Assembly (NCBI GenBank): GCA_027422505.1
Contig: JAPQWV010000308.1
Coordinates: 434,001-498,000, forward strand
Length of the DNA: 64,000 bases
Direction: 5' to 3'
Source of the DNA: Craterostigma plantagineum
Taxonomy: Eukaryota; Streptophyta; Magnoliopsida; Lamiales; Linderniaceae
In this document: positions 1 through 11,383 of the stretch, piece by piece
Position numbering within the stretch: position 1 is the first letter of the stretch
How the letters are laid out: each line of letters begins with the position of its first letter
Notes under the pieces: generated by a model
The model's input: only the letters and a program-made list of their open reading frames with translations
Databases searched by the model: none
What the model was told of the DNA's origin: nothing
Position numbers and translations under genes: made by a program

Positions 1-806
1 AGAGTGTTCGCCAGTCGTTTTGATATTGTGCATGTCAGGAAAATTGTTTTTCATAGTTTTTGCGTTTTGATGTATAGCACGAGATTGGCTTAAAAGATAA
101 CCGTACTCTCAAGTTGGACATAATGCATATAGATCAAGTTCCTTTGTCAGAGGAGTCGTTGACGTTATATGTTGTAGAAAGATTTATCTTGACTTGATTG
201 GTTCAAATGGGATATGATGGCAACGGGAAATATTTTCTGTTATCGTAATGCATTGTTGCTTGGATATCTATTGTCGGTTGTGGATTTAATGAACAAAATC
301 AATAAAGTATATTATGTTGCTCTTGCTTTGTTTTCTATTCGACTGCAAACAATGATTTTATTCCCGTTTGCATCCTAACTTGATTTGGTATTGTGGTTGC
401 GATGACATGATATTTGTTAGCTTCCATGTCAGACAGTATGTTCGTTTTCTTTGCGAATATGAACTCATTATATGATGATATGATTAATGAGTGCTTCGAT
501 GACGTGATATACTATAATTTTGATTTTGACTGCATTGTTAGTTCCTGGTTAATCTCATATTTAGGATGATAGATCAATGTTTGGTTGGTGTTCGATAGAG
601 AGACTTCAAATGGTTCCAGCGTATGAAGTACGTAGATAAAGGATTTGGAATCCATTGAAAGTTAAACAATTGGATCTTTTGAGTTAAAAATTAAGTCCAC
701 CAGTGCGAATGTGTAATCCTAGTCCTACGTTATGCGTAAGCTTGGACTCTTGATGCCAAAGATGCTGTAACTGACATTTCTGATGAAAAATATATTATTG
801 TTGCAG
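1..806 (+). other. Intronic sequence upstream of the first visible HUB1 exon
   Basis: This AT-rich stretch has no convincing coding segment. It ends in a T-rich tract and a CAG acceptor at 804-806, so it is read as the intron before the first visible exon of the H2B ubiquitin ligase gene. The true first exon, which should carry the start codon and roughly the first 40 residues, must lie before position 1 or be too short to recognise here. Confidence 0.55.
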
Positions 807-3800
807 CTTGATGCAGCAGTACTTCGGTTTCAAAATCAAAAGCTTTTGCAAAAGCTGGAGATTCAGAAAATCGAGTGCAAGTCCGCTGAGGATAAACTTG
901 GTCAATTGAGAGATAAACAAAGTTCTTATGACCGAACCTTAGCTGTGGTTAATAGTTCATTGGAGGAGGTAAATATTTTGTTATATGTTGTAAAGTTTTT
1001 TGCTATGTCCCGATCTTCAGAATGTATAACCACCTCTTCTGTTGTTAAATTAGAAACCAAATTGCATGCCTTGTAGAGTGCATAACCACCTCATTTTCTA
1101 TAATGCGACTCCTTAATTCTGTGTGCTAGTCCTGCCATCTAACAGGTGTTATTAATATTTTTGGTATCTGATGGTGGGATTGAGAAAATGATGAACGACC
1201 CGGATGACAGTTACAGATGAACTTTCTTATATAGTTAATTAGTTCAGAGTCAATTGGAAAGAAGAAAACATCTAATTGTACTTGGCTTACAGTGATGTTC
1301 ATTTTAGGCCCTGTTTTAAAGTAAGTATGACACTATAGGTTAAGTAACATAAACAAAGGCTCAGGTCAACTGATAGAGAGTGCTAAGTAGCTTATCTTTT
1401 CTGTCAATGTCATTCTTAAATTCGCCGGTGTATGTGACATGCATGGTTGATAATCAAACCACATATTTATGTCCTGCCGCCGCAAAACTTTTAGGTTGAC
1501 ACGTGGTTTTGAATTTTGTATTTGTGCAGTTGGTTGATGAGTTGGTGCAACGATCTAATCACATTTTGGATAATGTAAAGCATGTGGAAGGTTTTGATGG
1601 TCATCAGCTAGAAGTTGGTAAGTCATATAAATTATAAAGATAGTTCACTAATTCTATCTTTCTTATGATGTGCAATCAGCTCCTCCATCGTAGTAATATA
1701 TTACGGAGTTATTACATATGACACCCTCTGCTGCTGAAATTCACAATTTTTGTCTTGAAAAATATATCATATTGCTAAAGAATCTAGTCAAATTTCTCAT
1801 AGTAGGCAACTACCAAAATATATTGACATTTGTGTTATGCCTTCCAAGCTATCTGCGCCGTGCGCCTTCTGCTTCTTGAAGTTCATGTGCTTTAAATAAT
1901 ATGTTTTGTTTAGATGGCGATTCACCACCTGAATATGCCCTGTTAAGCCGGCTTTTGGAGACAGGTGCGACTGAAAGTAGTTCGACTTGTACGATTAACA
2001 CGTCAACTGAAGAAGCTAGTGAAGTTAATGGTGTAGTGACAAAAGAAAAAGTTATCCTGAGAAATATTCTGTCCTCTTTGGATCATTTGAATGATATAAA
2101 GCGTAGTTGCTATGCTGGGTCATTGAAGGCGCTTTCATCTAGCGGTAAGGACCTATATAGATAGCCTGTGCTGCGTAAATTTGTTTGTTATCTATATTTT
2201 AAATTATATATATTTATATATTGATTTAGTCTTATGATCCCACTTTAGGCCATAACTTGGAGATGCTTCGTCCCGAATTGCAGACCAAGGTGAATAATCT
2301 GAAAATAGAAGCCCTGAAGCTACATTTGAAACATAAATCTCTGATGAGTGATCTTCAGAAGCAAAGAGATACTGATGCAAAGAATAAAGCCGAGCTAATG
2401 TGCTTGAAAGGTATTTACACACTTCATAATTGTTCAACGCTTGAATGAAGTATATGTTTTTTATTTATCAGATGTCACTTTCTTATTGACTCAAGATTGT
2501 TCAAGTTGACTCTACTGAGGTATCTACATTTATAGGTGCTGTTTGCCATCGCCAGTACAATATTATTTATTTTTGGGTTTTAAGTCTTATGCCCAATGAG
2601 TGTTTGTATTCCAGGATTCTTAGTTAAAAAAACTACTCCATTTCGGTTTTGTTGTTGGTATTTCTTTTTTTGTCTAATTCAACCGTAGTGTCGCTTTTTC
2701 ACTCGATTTGCTAGCTTTCTGTTAAGCATGAATGTCTTCTAGCAAGCGTCCTATGGTTCTTCAAGATGCATGTCATATGCTTTCTTTATCACTCTTTGCT
2801 TATCCGGATGAGCTTTTAGAAATGGTCTTGATTAATCACTTGACCTACTTCCCTCTGTAGGAGAACTTGAAAGTGCGATTGCTGAATTGGAAGAAAGTAA
2901 CCGTGAATTGGCAATTCTAAAAGTAGAAAGAGAGAGGGATAAACTTGCTATCTTACCTGCTTTAAGTCCTGGCAGTAAGCAGTTGTCTGGAGATAAATTG
3001 AGGGACAAAGAAAGTGATTTGCATGACATGGAATCTACACTTAAGGAGCTTCTGGTAATATATATGTATCATTCTTCCTCCGCTGACATCTTTTGTTCAT
3101 TTGAAGACTTCTCTGAATACTCTAACTGAGTAAGTGATAATTACAGGATGTCTCAACCTCCCAACTGCATGAGCTGAAGCGGCTTCATGAAGATAGACTA
3201 GGCTTATTACAACGCTTGTCTGATTTGCAAGTTCCGTTCTATATTTAATATCTTTTTTGGTATTTTATTTTATAATTCATATACTTCCCTTATAGTCGTT
3301 GGCCTGTCTTATGAAATTGACAGAGCAACCTGAGAAGTTTTAAAGGTTTATGTTCTTCACGAGCATATTCGTTGCTTAAAGATCAACTTGCTAAAGCCAA
3401 AGCTGATGTAGCTCAGTATCAAGTTTTGTATGAGAATTTACAGGTTTGTCATGTTCTATTTTATTTCTGGCTCCGTGTTGTCTGTTTGGAGTTTCGATTC
3501 TCAACCCAATTTTTCATCTCAGATTGAGAAAGATAATCTTTTCTGGCGGGAAAAGGAAATTCACATAAAAAGTGAAATCTCTGATGCTGTTCATAGATCT
3601 TCAGCAGTTATTGACTCCAGAATAAGTGATTTGAAATCAGAGATAAGCCGTTATAAGAAAGAGAAGGATCACATTGAGTTCAAACTGATAGAAGCATCTA
3701 AAGAGCGTGGTGGGGAAATAGCACTTCTTTGTATTATAAGGTTTTCTTTTTCGTCTTGGTATGCTCACGTAATTTTATTAGTTACAGGCAGGAAAGATAT

Positions 3801-6800
3801 AATCAGAGAATTCAAGGCATTGGCTTCGTCATTTCCAGAGAAAATGAGTAGCATGCAAAGCCAGATAGCTAAACACAAGGAGACTGCTGCAAATATTCAC
3901 CATTTGAGAGCTGAAGTTTGTTCCCTGACTAATATTCTTGCTGATAAGGTCAGGTTGCCAATATTCTTTTCTCAATTTCTATGTTTTTTTGCATGACTTT
4001 GAAATGCATTAATGTTACAGGATGAGGAGTTGCGCTCATTGACTTTTAGATCAGATCAGCATGATGCTGAAATACTTAAACTTCGAGATATGGTATGATT
4101 TATTGCTGAATAAATTCATTTGTTTAAAAAAGCCTCGTGTTATGCAGTAATTTAATACATAGCTGCGTGATTTTGAATTCCAACACTATATAAAGCAGGA
4201 TACAAGTAGCATCTTACCAGATATTATGCAAGACTTTAAACTTGCGTTGTTATTGATAACAGGTGCATGATTTGAAAGAAACTGAGAAGGAGTTGAATCT
4301 TTTCTTGGAAATGTATCTGGGCCAGTCAGTTGATTCAAGGTTAGCATCACATGGACTTTTCTTATATAAACTTATGCGGGTTTCTCTATTGGTCTTTTTC
4401 GTGAGGGTAAATTCTGATCACTTAAAATATGATTATACTAAAACCTTAAGAAACGTGCATATCCCGAACAATGTTTATCCGTGCAAGTTCATCAAGGAAG
4501 AAAAAAAAGAACCCTTTCGTCATTTTTCTTCAACATCATACTTCATGCACAGGGAACTTGGTGAAGCCAGAAGATGTGAGCTAAAGGCATGGGCTCGAGT
4601 TCAGAGCCTTAAATCTTCTCTTGATGAGCATGTGTTAGAAGCGAGGGTTAAAGCTGCTATTGAAGATGAAGCAAATTCCCAGCAAAGATTAGCTGCATCA
4701 GAAGCTGAGATTGCTGATCTGAGACGGAGATTAGATGCTTCTAAAAGGTCTATTTGTTACCTTACTTGCATGTTCTTGAGCAACGATATTTGATTATTAT
4801 TTTTTTCTTTGAAAGTTCAAGTTTAGTTTGAAGATGGATTTTTTTAACTTTTTATTTTACATCCCAACACTGTCAGCGTATTTGTCTGCATGAACTGCCA
4901 TTCTGCTCTCAAGTCTTTGCTTTCCTGAATATGAAAATTCTTTTATCCAAACCAAACTATCCTATTTTCTCAAAAAGCCACTATCGTAACAAGTTAATAT
5001 TTATAGATGAGGTTTAAGACATTTGGCATATTCAATTTCAAATTTACAGTAGGGGTATCACTTATAAGATAAGCATTCCGTTCAGTATTTTGCTAATTTA
5101 CTGGTCCTTGTATTATGAAAACTTGAGGTCGATTACCTGACTACTGAACACTTTTTTATTTTAGACCAGAGAATTACTGTTTGTGACAATAATGATGATG
5201 TCAACAGATGCAAGACATTAGTTCTTCTAGATAGCTAAGATGTGTGACACTTCTGGACAATATATGAGATTATCTTGACATGTTTGCTGTTTCAGGGAAA
5301 AATTACAACTTTCCGATGTTCTAAAATCAAAAAGCGAAGAAACTGATGCTTATCTGGCCGAGATAGAGGTTTGATTTCATTAACTTTTTTTCCATTAAAA
5401 GAATATCATTTTGTTTTTATTGTGATTTGTGAAATGTCGCGGCAGACTATAGGGCAGGCGTATGATGAAATGCAAACTCAAAACCAGCAACTTTTGCAGC
5501 AAATAGCTGAAAGAGATGACTATAATTTGAAGGTAAGTTTACTAATGTGTTCTTTGTATCCCTATCCAGTTTTATATGTTGTTATTAGGAATTCAATGTA
5601 AAAATTTTGTTTATACCTTTGTTTGTGGTGATTTACGAAGCGATGATACCGACTTGCCATTGGTTGATTACCTACATTAATGTCAACATGCTTCCATTTA
5701 AGTATCTTCATCAAATTTATTGTTTCATAGTTACTATGAATTATTTTACTGAATATATTCAATGAATTTGCTCATGTAAAAAGTCAATGAAATGGTTTTT
5801 TGCTTCAGCTTGTCTTAGAGGGTGTTCGGGCAAGGCAAAAACTAGATGTTCTCGCAATGGAGAAGCACATGTCTGAGAAAGCGGTTCATCAGACAAGGAA
5901 AACTGTTGAACTCTATGCTTTTAAAGCCAATAGAATTGAAGACCAGGTAAATAGCATTACAAATTTCTATGCGTTTATCTCAAAAAACATTTAATGTAAT
6001 GTTAGTTAAGGTAATAAATCACCTTTTGTTTATACTACAGTTGAAAGCCTACAAAGAGCACTCTCAGAGACTTTCTGAGGATAGAACTCGCAATGTTGCT
6101 TCTCGAGAAAATACAGAAAAGGCATTGTTAGAAGCTAAAAGGACGTTGCAAAAAACCATGGGAATGATGGAAGAATCCCAATCTCAGGTCGAGAAGAGCT
6201 GGGCCATACTTGCCGAGCGGCAGATTGAGCTCGAAAAAGAAAGGTGATTAATTTTTTTTTGTTTTCCAAGTGATTAATATTTTATAATTCTAATCTTTGT
6301 TAGCGACAAAAATGAGATGGTATTAATTTGTACCAGCTGTGTACTCTCGAAAAAGCAGGACAAAAATTTGATATTAGAAAATAATATTGTTCTTACATGT
6401 TTAGGTTTGAGAGGAAAAGGGTAGAAGAAGATTTAGAAGCCCTGAGGAGGAAAGCCGACCGTTTAAAATTGCAATACGAGGGTTCCATGGCTGAAAAGCT
6501 TCGCGCGGATCTAAAGGAATACACAGAGATTCTCAAGTGTAGCGTTTGCCATGATAGAAGAAAAGAGGTAAGAGCATAAGTTTTCCATTTCTGAAGTAGA
6601 GTTTTGAACGTCCAATTAAGATACAACGCAGTCAACTTACTCAGGACGCTTCACATCTATATATGATTTGAATTAAGTTTCGTACTTTTTTTGCGTTCTT
6701 ACATGTTCGTTTTCACTCCCATTTTCTTTGCAGGTGGTTATCACGAAATGTTACCATCTTTCATGCAATCCATGTATACAACGACTCATCGAAAGGCGTA

Positions 6801-6865
6801 ATCGTAGGTGCCCAGTTTGTTCTGTTAGTTTTGGCGTCAACGATGTGAAGCCTATCTACATATGA
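807..6865 (+). CDS. HUB1: E3 ubiquitin ligase BRE1-like (HUB1 type), 5' partial
   Basis: RING E3 ligase that mono-ubiquitinates histone H2B in the nucleus, affecting transcription elongation, dormancy, cell cycle and flowering in plants. Eighteen phase-compatible exons can be read: 807-968, 1530-1617, 1914-2144, 2249-2410, 2861-3054, 3147-3230, 3324-3443, 3523-3709, 3788-3948, 4021-4092, 4263-4339, 4553-4747, 5296-5368, 5446-5532, 5809-5946, 6041-6243, 6405-6567 and 6734-6865. They encode about 842 residues, against roughly 880 in the family, so only the N-terminus is missing. Nearly all of the protein is charged coiled coil. The last two exons give a C3HC4 RING (KCSVC, CYH, NPC, CPVC) ending DVKPIYI. 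The usual HLFC of the RING reads HLSC here. The ending and the gene neighbourhood favour HUB1 over HUB2, but the paralogue choice is less certain than the family. Confidence 0.9.
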
Positions 6866-7514
6866 TTGCATTGGCCCGAGGCTCGTCGCCTTCAAGTTTT
6901 GCGTCAGCTATAGGTGCGTACGAGTTCCGAGAATGATTTAAATTATGTATTATATGTTCTCTCAACATTTTAGGATGTCTTTTTTCGGTTCATGGTCAAG
7001 ATTACTTTTTTTCTTTTTTTTTTTGCTTTTTTTCCTTTGGAATGAATTAGGACTTGTCTTCTGTTTTTCCTGTTGATGAGCTTATAGCAACTTAGTTGTG
7101 CTCTTTTTTTTTTTTTTAATTTGATAGCGAGCATGTACGTTGGCACAATAATATATATAGTTTGTCATAGTGCAACAGTTATATAGTGGTGTTTGATTGC
7201 TGGGTTTTCAATATAGTGTGACCTATTTATCATTTTATTCTGAACATTTGATTCTGTAAAAATAGGGCTCTAAATGAGCCTGAGCATGACTCATTTTTTA
7301 GGCTCGAGCTTGGGGTTAAAGCTCAAGAAATTAATACTCTCTAACATCAGACTATTACAGTTCGATAATCGATAATAATGATCGAGAAGTCGAATTTATG
7401 AATTAGTTTCAATCACTTTAAAAATTATCCTTATGTATATGGATCATATATGAATTATATGATGGGGTGGTCTTTATCACTTTGCCTTTCAATGTTAGTT
7501 GTAGTGTTTCGATT
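6866..7514. other. 3' flank of HUB1 and intergenic DNA
   Basis: No gene is visible. T-runs near 7011-7022 and 7104-7120 are typical of a plant 3' flank. Around 7265-7330 there is a degenerate segment built on GAGCCTGAGC/GGCTCGAGC words, which resembles the decayed end of a plant DNA transposon but lacks a recognisable partner end. Confidence 0.5.
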
Positions 7515-7754
7515 GAAGTTACATTGAACCATAAATGATAAAACAAAGGGAAACTTTGAATAATATTTAATTTTATGTCCCGATAAAGTCATTTTCTTGT
7601 TGCATCGACACAATTATTAGGTATTACGTCCTTTATCGAAGTTACATTGAACCAAAAATGATCAAACAAAGGGAAACTTTGAATAATATATAATTTTATG
7701 TCCCGATAAAGTAATTTTCTTGTTGCATCGACACAGTTATTAGGTATTACGTCC
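7515..7754. repeat. Tandem duplication, 123-bp unit, two copies
   Basis: The unit starting GAAGTTACATTGAACC at 7515 recurs at 7638 with only a few substitutions, so the period is 123 bp and the second copy ends near 7754. It lies in the intergenic region upstream of the HD-Zip gene. Nothing in it looks coding. Confidence 0.9.
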
Positions 7755-7775
7755 CTATAAAGGCAAGATTGGAAC

Positions 7776-10237
7776 CACGTGGTCTCCACTTTATAAGTAC
7801 ACGTCCAAAAATCACTCATCAGTGTATTAAGCATGCAATAACCTCGTAATCATTTCTCTCGAACATCATGATTAAGCATGTGGGACCCATCTTAATCAAC
7901 TCGAATCAAATCAATATTTAAATATGGTTATCATACAATTTTAACTAAATATATACATACGATACGACCCCACGTGCATACCCACTGATCAAAATCAATC
8001 CTCGCAGAGGCAGCAACGTTACGCGACGTTACATTGTACGGACAAATATTCTTTAATAAATATAATATTAATATACTTATGATATGGTATTGATATGTAT
8101 ATATGATTATTGATTAAATAAAATCAATTCGAGTCATTATACGTATACGTACATGTGAGCGGTTTGAGGTTGTGTTGTGGTGACCTAATTAGGTTGAAAG
8201 ACTTGTGCAACAAAACATTACACGTGCGTACAATGCTGCTAGCCACGTGTGAGAATCTAACACGGGGACTATGAATGACTTAAATATGATTAGCAGCATC
8301 GAATTTAGATAATAATTGCATGATTATTCCTCACCTAATACCAACAAATCAAAATGAAAATTCAGATAAAATAAGTGAAATGAATAGATGATTGTTGATG
8401 AGGGGCCATGATCACGTGAAGACAGTAAGACATGGTACAAACAATTAAGGTAGGTCTCTTGGTGATGGGAACTATTCGAATTGGTTTGCCATGACTTTCT
8501 TTATATGATTGGGTCAATTATTATTATTCGTATTACCATTTGAATTTAGGACCACAACATTTACTACATACATGTGGACCCTTCTCAACGCCCAAAGCAA
8601 TAAATTATCTTTACATCTATTAATCTCGTTACTCTTTTTTTTTTCGGAAACGATAGCTTGTATAAATTAACAAAGACACAAGAGCTAAATAGTCCCAAGA
8701 GTCTCACCGGTACATCGCCAATAGGTAGAACAAAGGCTCACAAACGAGCACAACACAGCCCACAAAGGGGCAGAAACACTCCCACGAGGGGAGAAAATGG
8801 TCCACAAGGGACAAAAACCAACAGAAAAAAAAACTCATAATCTACGACCAAGAATTAAAGAACTTATAACAGAAAAAAGCTATTAATCTCGTTACTCAAG
8901 ATGGCCATTTCCACCATCCATTTTAGAACATTTTTTTATAAAATATTTTAGATATATGTTAAGTGATAAACTTTTGATATGTAACTAAGTTTTGTAGATC
9001 AAATTTTTGAGTGAAATCCTATGACTCGATGGACTTTTCATTTTTTTTCTAATGGCTTAATTGGGAAAAAGATTAGATAAATTTCCAAGAAATATGTCAA
9101 ATTACATAATTGCCCATATCTTGGGACAAAAAAAATACTCCCTCCAGCAACTTTATCACATAAGTTGCTGGGCACGCAAATTAATGTGAAATTATTATAA
9201 TAATATAGTAAAATAAAAAGGTAAAAAATTGTATGTTTTAACACGTCTTTTAAGAATATTTAATATTATTATATTGATTGTTTGCGATAGTTTTTTGTTA
9301 AATAAGGAAAGATGATAAAATTATTGCGTCCGAAATGGAAAAGTGTGTCAAAATTAGGGGGACGAAGGGACTAATATTGGAATTGACCCGACCATAGGGT
9401 TCTGAAATTGGACCGGAAAATGTAATGATTACATATTTATGTACTTTGGTTCTGAGGGAAATAAAATAAAATAATGATTGCAGGGATTCAATAATATCAT
9501 TGTTCTCATCATCTTGTGAAAACTCCTTGAATGTGGTGGTGACCACTGCCTTTATATGTGCCCTCGTCCTTCTTTTGACTATATGCTCCCATTATCATTT
9601 ACTCTGCTAGAAACAAAAATCTTCAATTCATTATAGGTCATAAATGAAACAACTAATATATGTACTGTATATCTAAAGTGTAAAATTGACATAACATCGA
9701 ATGAATGAAAAATATAGCAATTTGAAAATATAAGGCAAACGACAAATTGGAGTCCCAGCCCTGGCTTGTCACGTGAAGTCTCCTGAAACTTCACTTTATA
9801 TTATTTTTTACTTTCACTAAAAATATGTATTTAGATATCTTTTTCAAGTCCACGTGATGACCTCCCCACAATTCCCATAAATAATGTCGATATTTCATTT
9901 TCACATTTATTGCCTCTCTCTAAGTGTGTACGATGCGTTCTATGTGAATTATAATTATCATTATCGTACTTTTATTTAAGGAACTTTGGTCATAATTATT
10001 TTCACTAATATTTGTAGAAAGACACGTGGGCCAACCTGGTTTGCAATTTGCATTGCGACATAACGTATATATATTTATATTTTGAACACTATTTGAGATT
10101 TAAAGTGGAAGCAAATAATAGAAAAAAAAAAGAAGTGTGAAAAATGAACAAAAGAATTGCGTAAAGAGCATCCAATGAGTTTCAATGATTGTATGGCACG
10201 AGCGCACCACGTTGGCCCCACGTGTGACCGACACGTG
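7776..10237. promoter_or_regulatory. Cluster of ten CACGTG G-boxes upstream of the HD-Zip II gene
   Basis: Perfect CACGTG palindromes start at 7776, 7971, 8221, 8244, 8413, 9770, 9852, 10023, 10219 and 10232. The last two are separated by only 7 bp. In AT-rich DNA of this length about one or fewer would be expected. G-boxes bind bHLH factors such as PIFs and also bZIP factors. HD-Zip II genes of the ATHB2/HAT3/ATHB4 group are known shade-induced PIF targets, so this region may be the distal promoter of the gene starting at 11384. The function is inferred. Confidence 0.55.
8617..8897 (-). mobile_element. 5'-truncated LINE-like (or SINE-like) retroposon with 18-bp target duplication
   Basis: An 18-bp direct repeat, CTATTAATCTCGTTACTC, sits at 8617-8634 and again at 8880-8897. 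Between the copies lies about 245 bp that begins with a T-run at 8635-8644, which is a poly(A) tail on the minus strand. Long target duplications plus a tail mark target-primed reverse transcription. The minus-strand 3' end (TATACAAGC followed by a short run and the tail) resembles plant L1 LINE tails. No polymerase III boxes were identified, so a truncated LINE is preferred over a SINE. The small plus-strand open frame at 8658-8840 lies inside it and is not a gene. Confidence 0.8.
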
Positions 10238-11383
10238 TCAGGTAGATTCCACGGTCGGGTCAAACGGGTCGGGGAAAAAGTGAATATGGTTATTGCATTT
10301 ACACGCGCGCGTGCGCCAAATAAAAAGCCACACAAATGTTCAACGGTCAACGCAAGTAAAAAAGGTTCTTTCATTCTTGAACGAAATCTAAAAGCCAAGA
10401 TTTTTAAAGCTACTGCAAGACTTTACAAAAGCAAAAAAATTTTGTTTATCTTCTTTATTTAGGTTTGGGTGCACTCTTTTGTCCACACATTGAAATTCTT
10501 TTTAGGGACTATAATATTGGGTGAATTTGGACGTACTCATCTTATTTTTTGAGATTGATTTTACCTTCGAAATATGTGATACAAGTTCATAATTGATTGA
10601 GCGAGGTATTTTTCGCAGAAAAAAAAAAAAGAATGGAGCTATAACAATCACCGCTAATTCATTGTAATGTTTACATGAAAAAAAAAAAATATTGCTTCAA
10701 TTATGCTTTGGAGTATTGAGTTTATTTCTCTATTCATGTAAAATTACAAAAAAGATACAAGACATAGAGACTAGAAAGTTCTTTAGATAGACGATCGTGT
10801 TCTAATAGTTTATAGAAGATTGATTGCTTAAAGTCGTATATTTTTTAATAAACGTTACATCGGCTAATACATAGATATATACAGTCAAACTCATGTTTAG
10901 CAAACCCTTAATAAATTCTATAAATATATAGGCATTACTAAATAAGTAATTTATTTTACATAGCGTGCATATGCCCCATGCAACTTTAAAAAAGGGTATT
11001 GACTCAAGAATAAAAGCAATTCATTTATAGAAAAGAGACCAAGATAAGAAGATGAAAAGAAGATTAAAGAATTCCATCAATTATGATTCAGCAGCCAATA
11101 AGCTGCATCTGACATCAGTTATCATTGAACTTCTGATTGTAATCTCTATAAAAATACAAAAAATATAGCCCCCTATATACATACATACAGGTTAGTACAT
11201 GTTAGGTCATTACCTACGATTCAAAGAAAAAACCAAAAAAATGTAACTGAAAGAAATTAATAGTAATACAAAGCTGTAAAAAGAGACCACCCCATATCTC
11301 TTCCTTCTGTCCCCTCATTGTGTGTCTCTTCTTCTCTTCGCTATATTAACTAACACAAACTCTTCACATTAAAGCTTAGAGAG
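10238..11383 (+). promoter_or_regulatory. Proximal promoter and 5' leader of the HD-Zip II gene
   Basis: No gene is visible. A TATA-like TATAAAAA lies at 11147-11154, about 230 bp before the start codon, and a weaker one lies near 11342. The leader just upstream of the ATG is CT-rich (about 11297-11340). The transcription start cannot be fixed from sequence. Confidence 0.4.

Noticed and set aside
8658..8840. 60-codon open frame
   Set aside because: Lies wholly inside the LINE-like insertion, in antisense orientation to its poly(A) tail.
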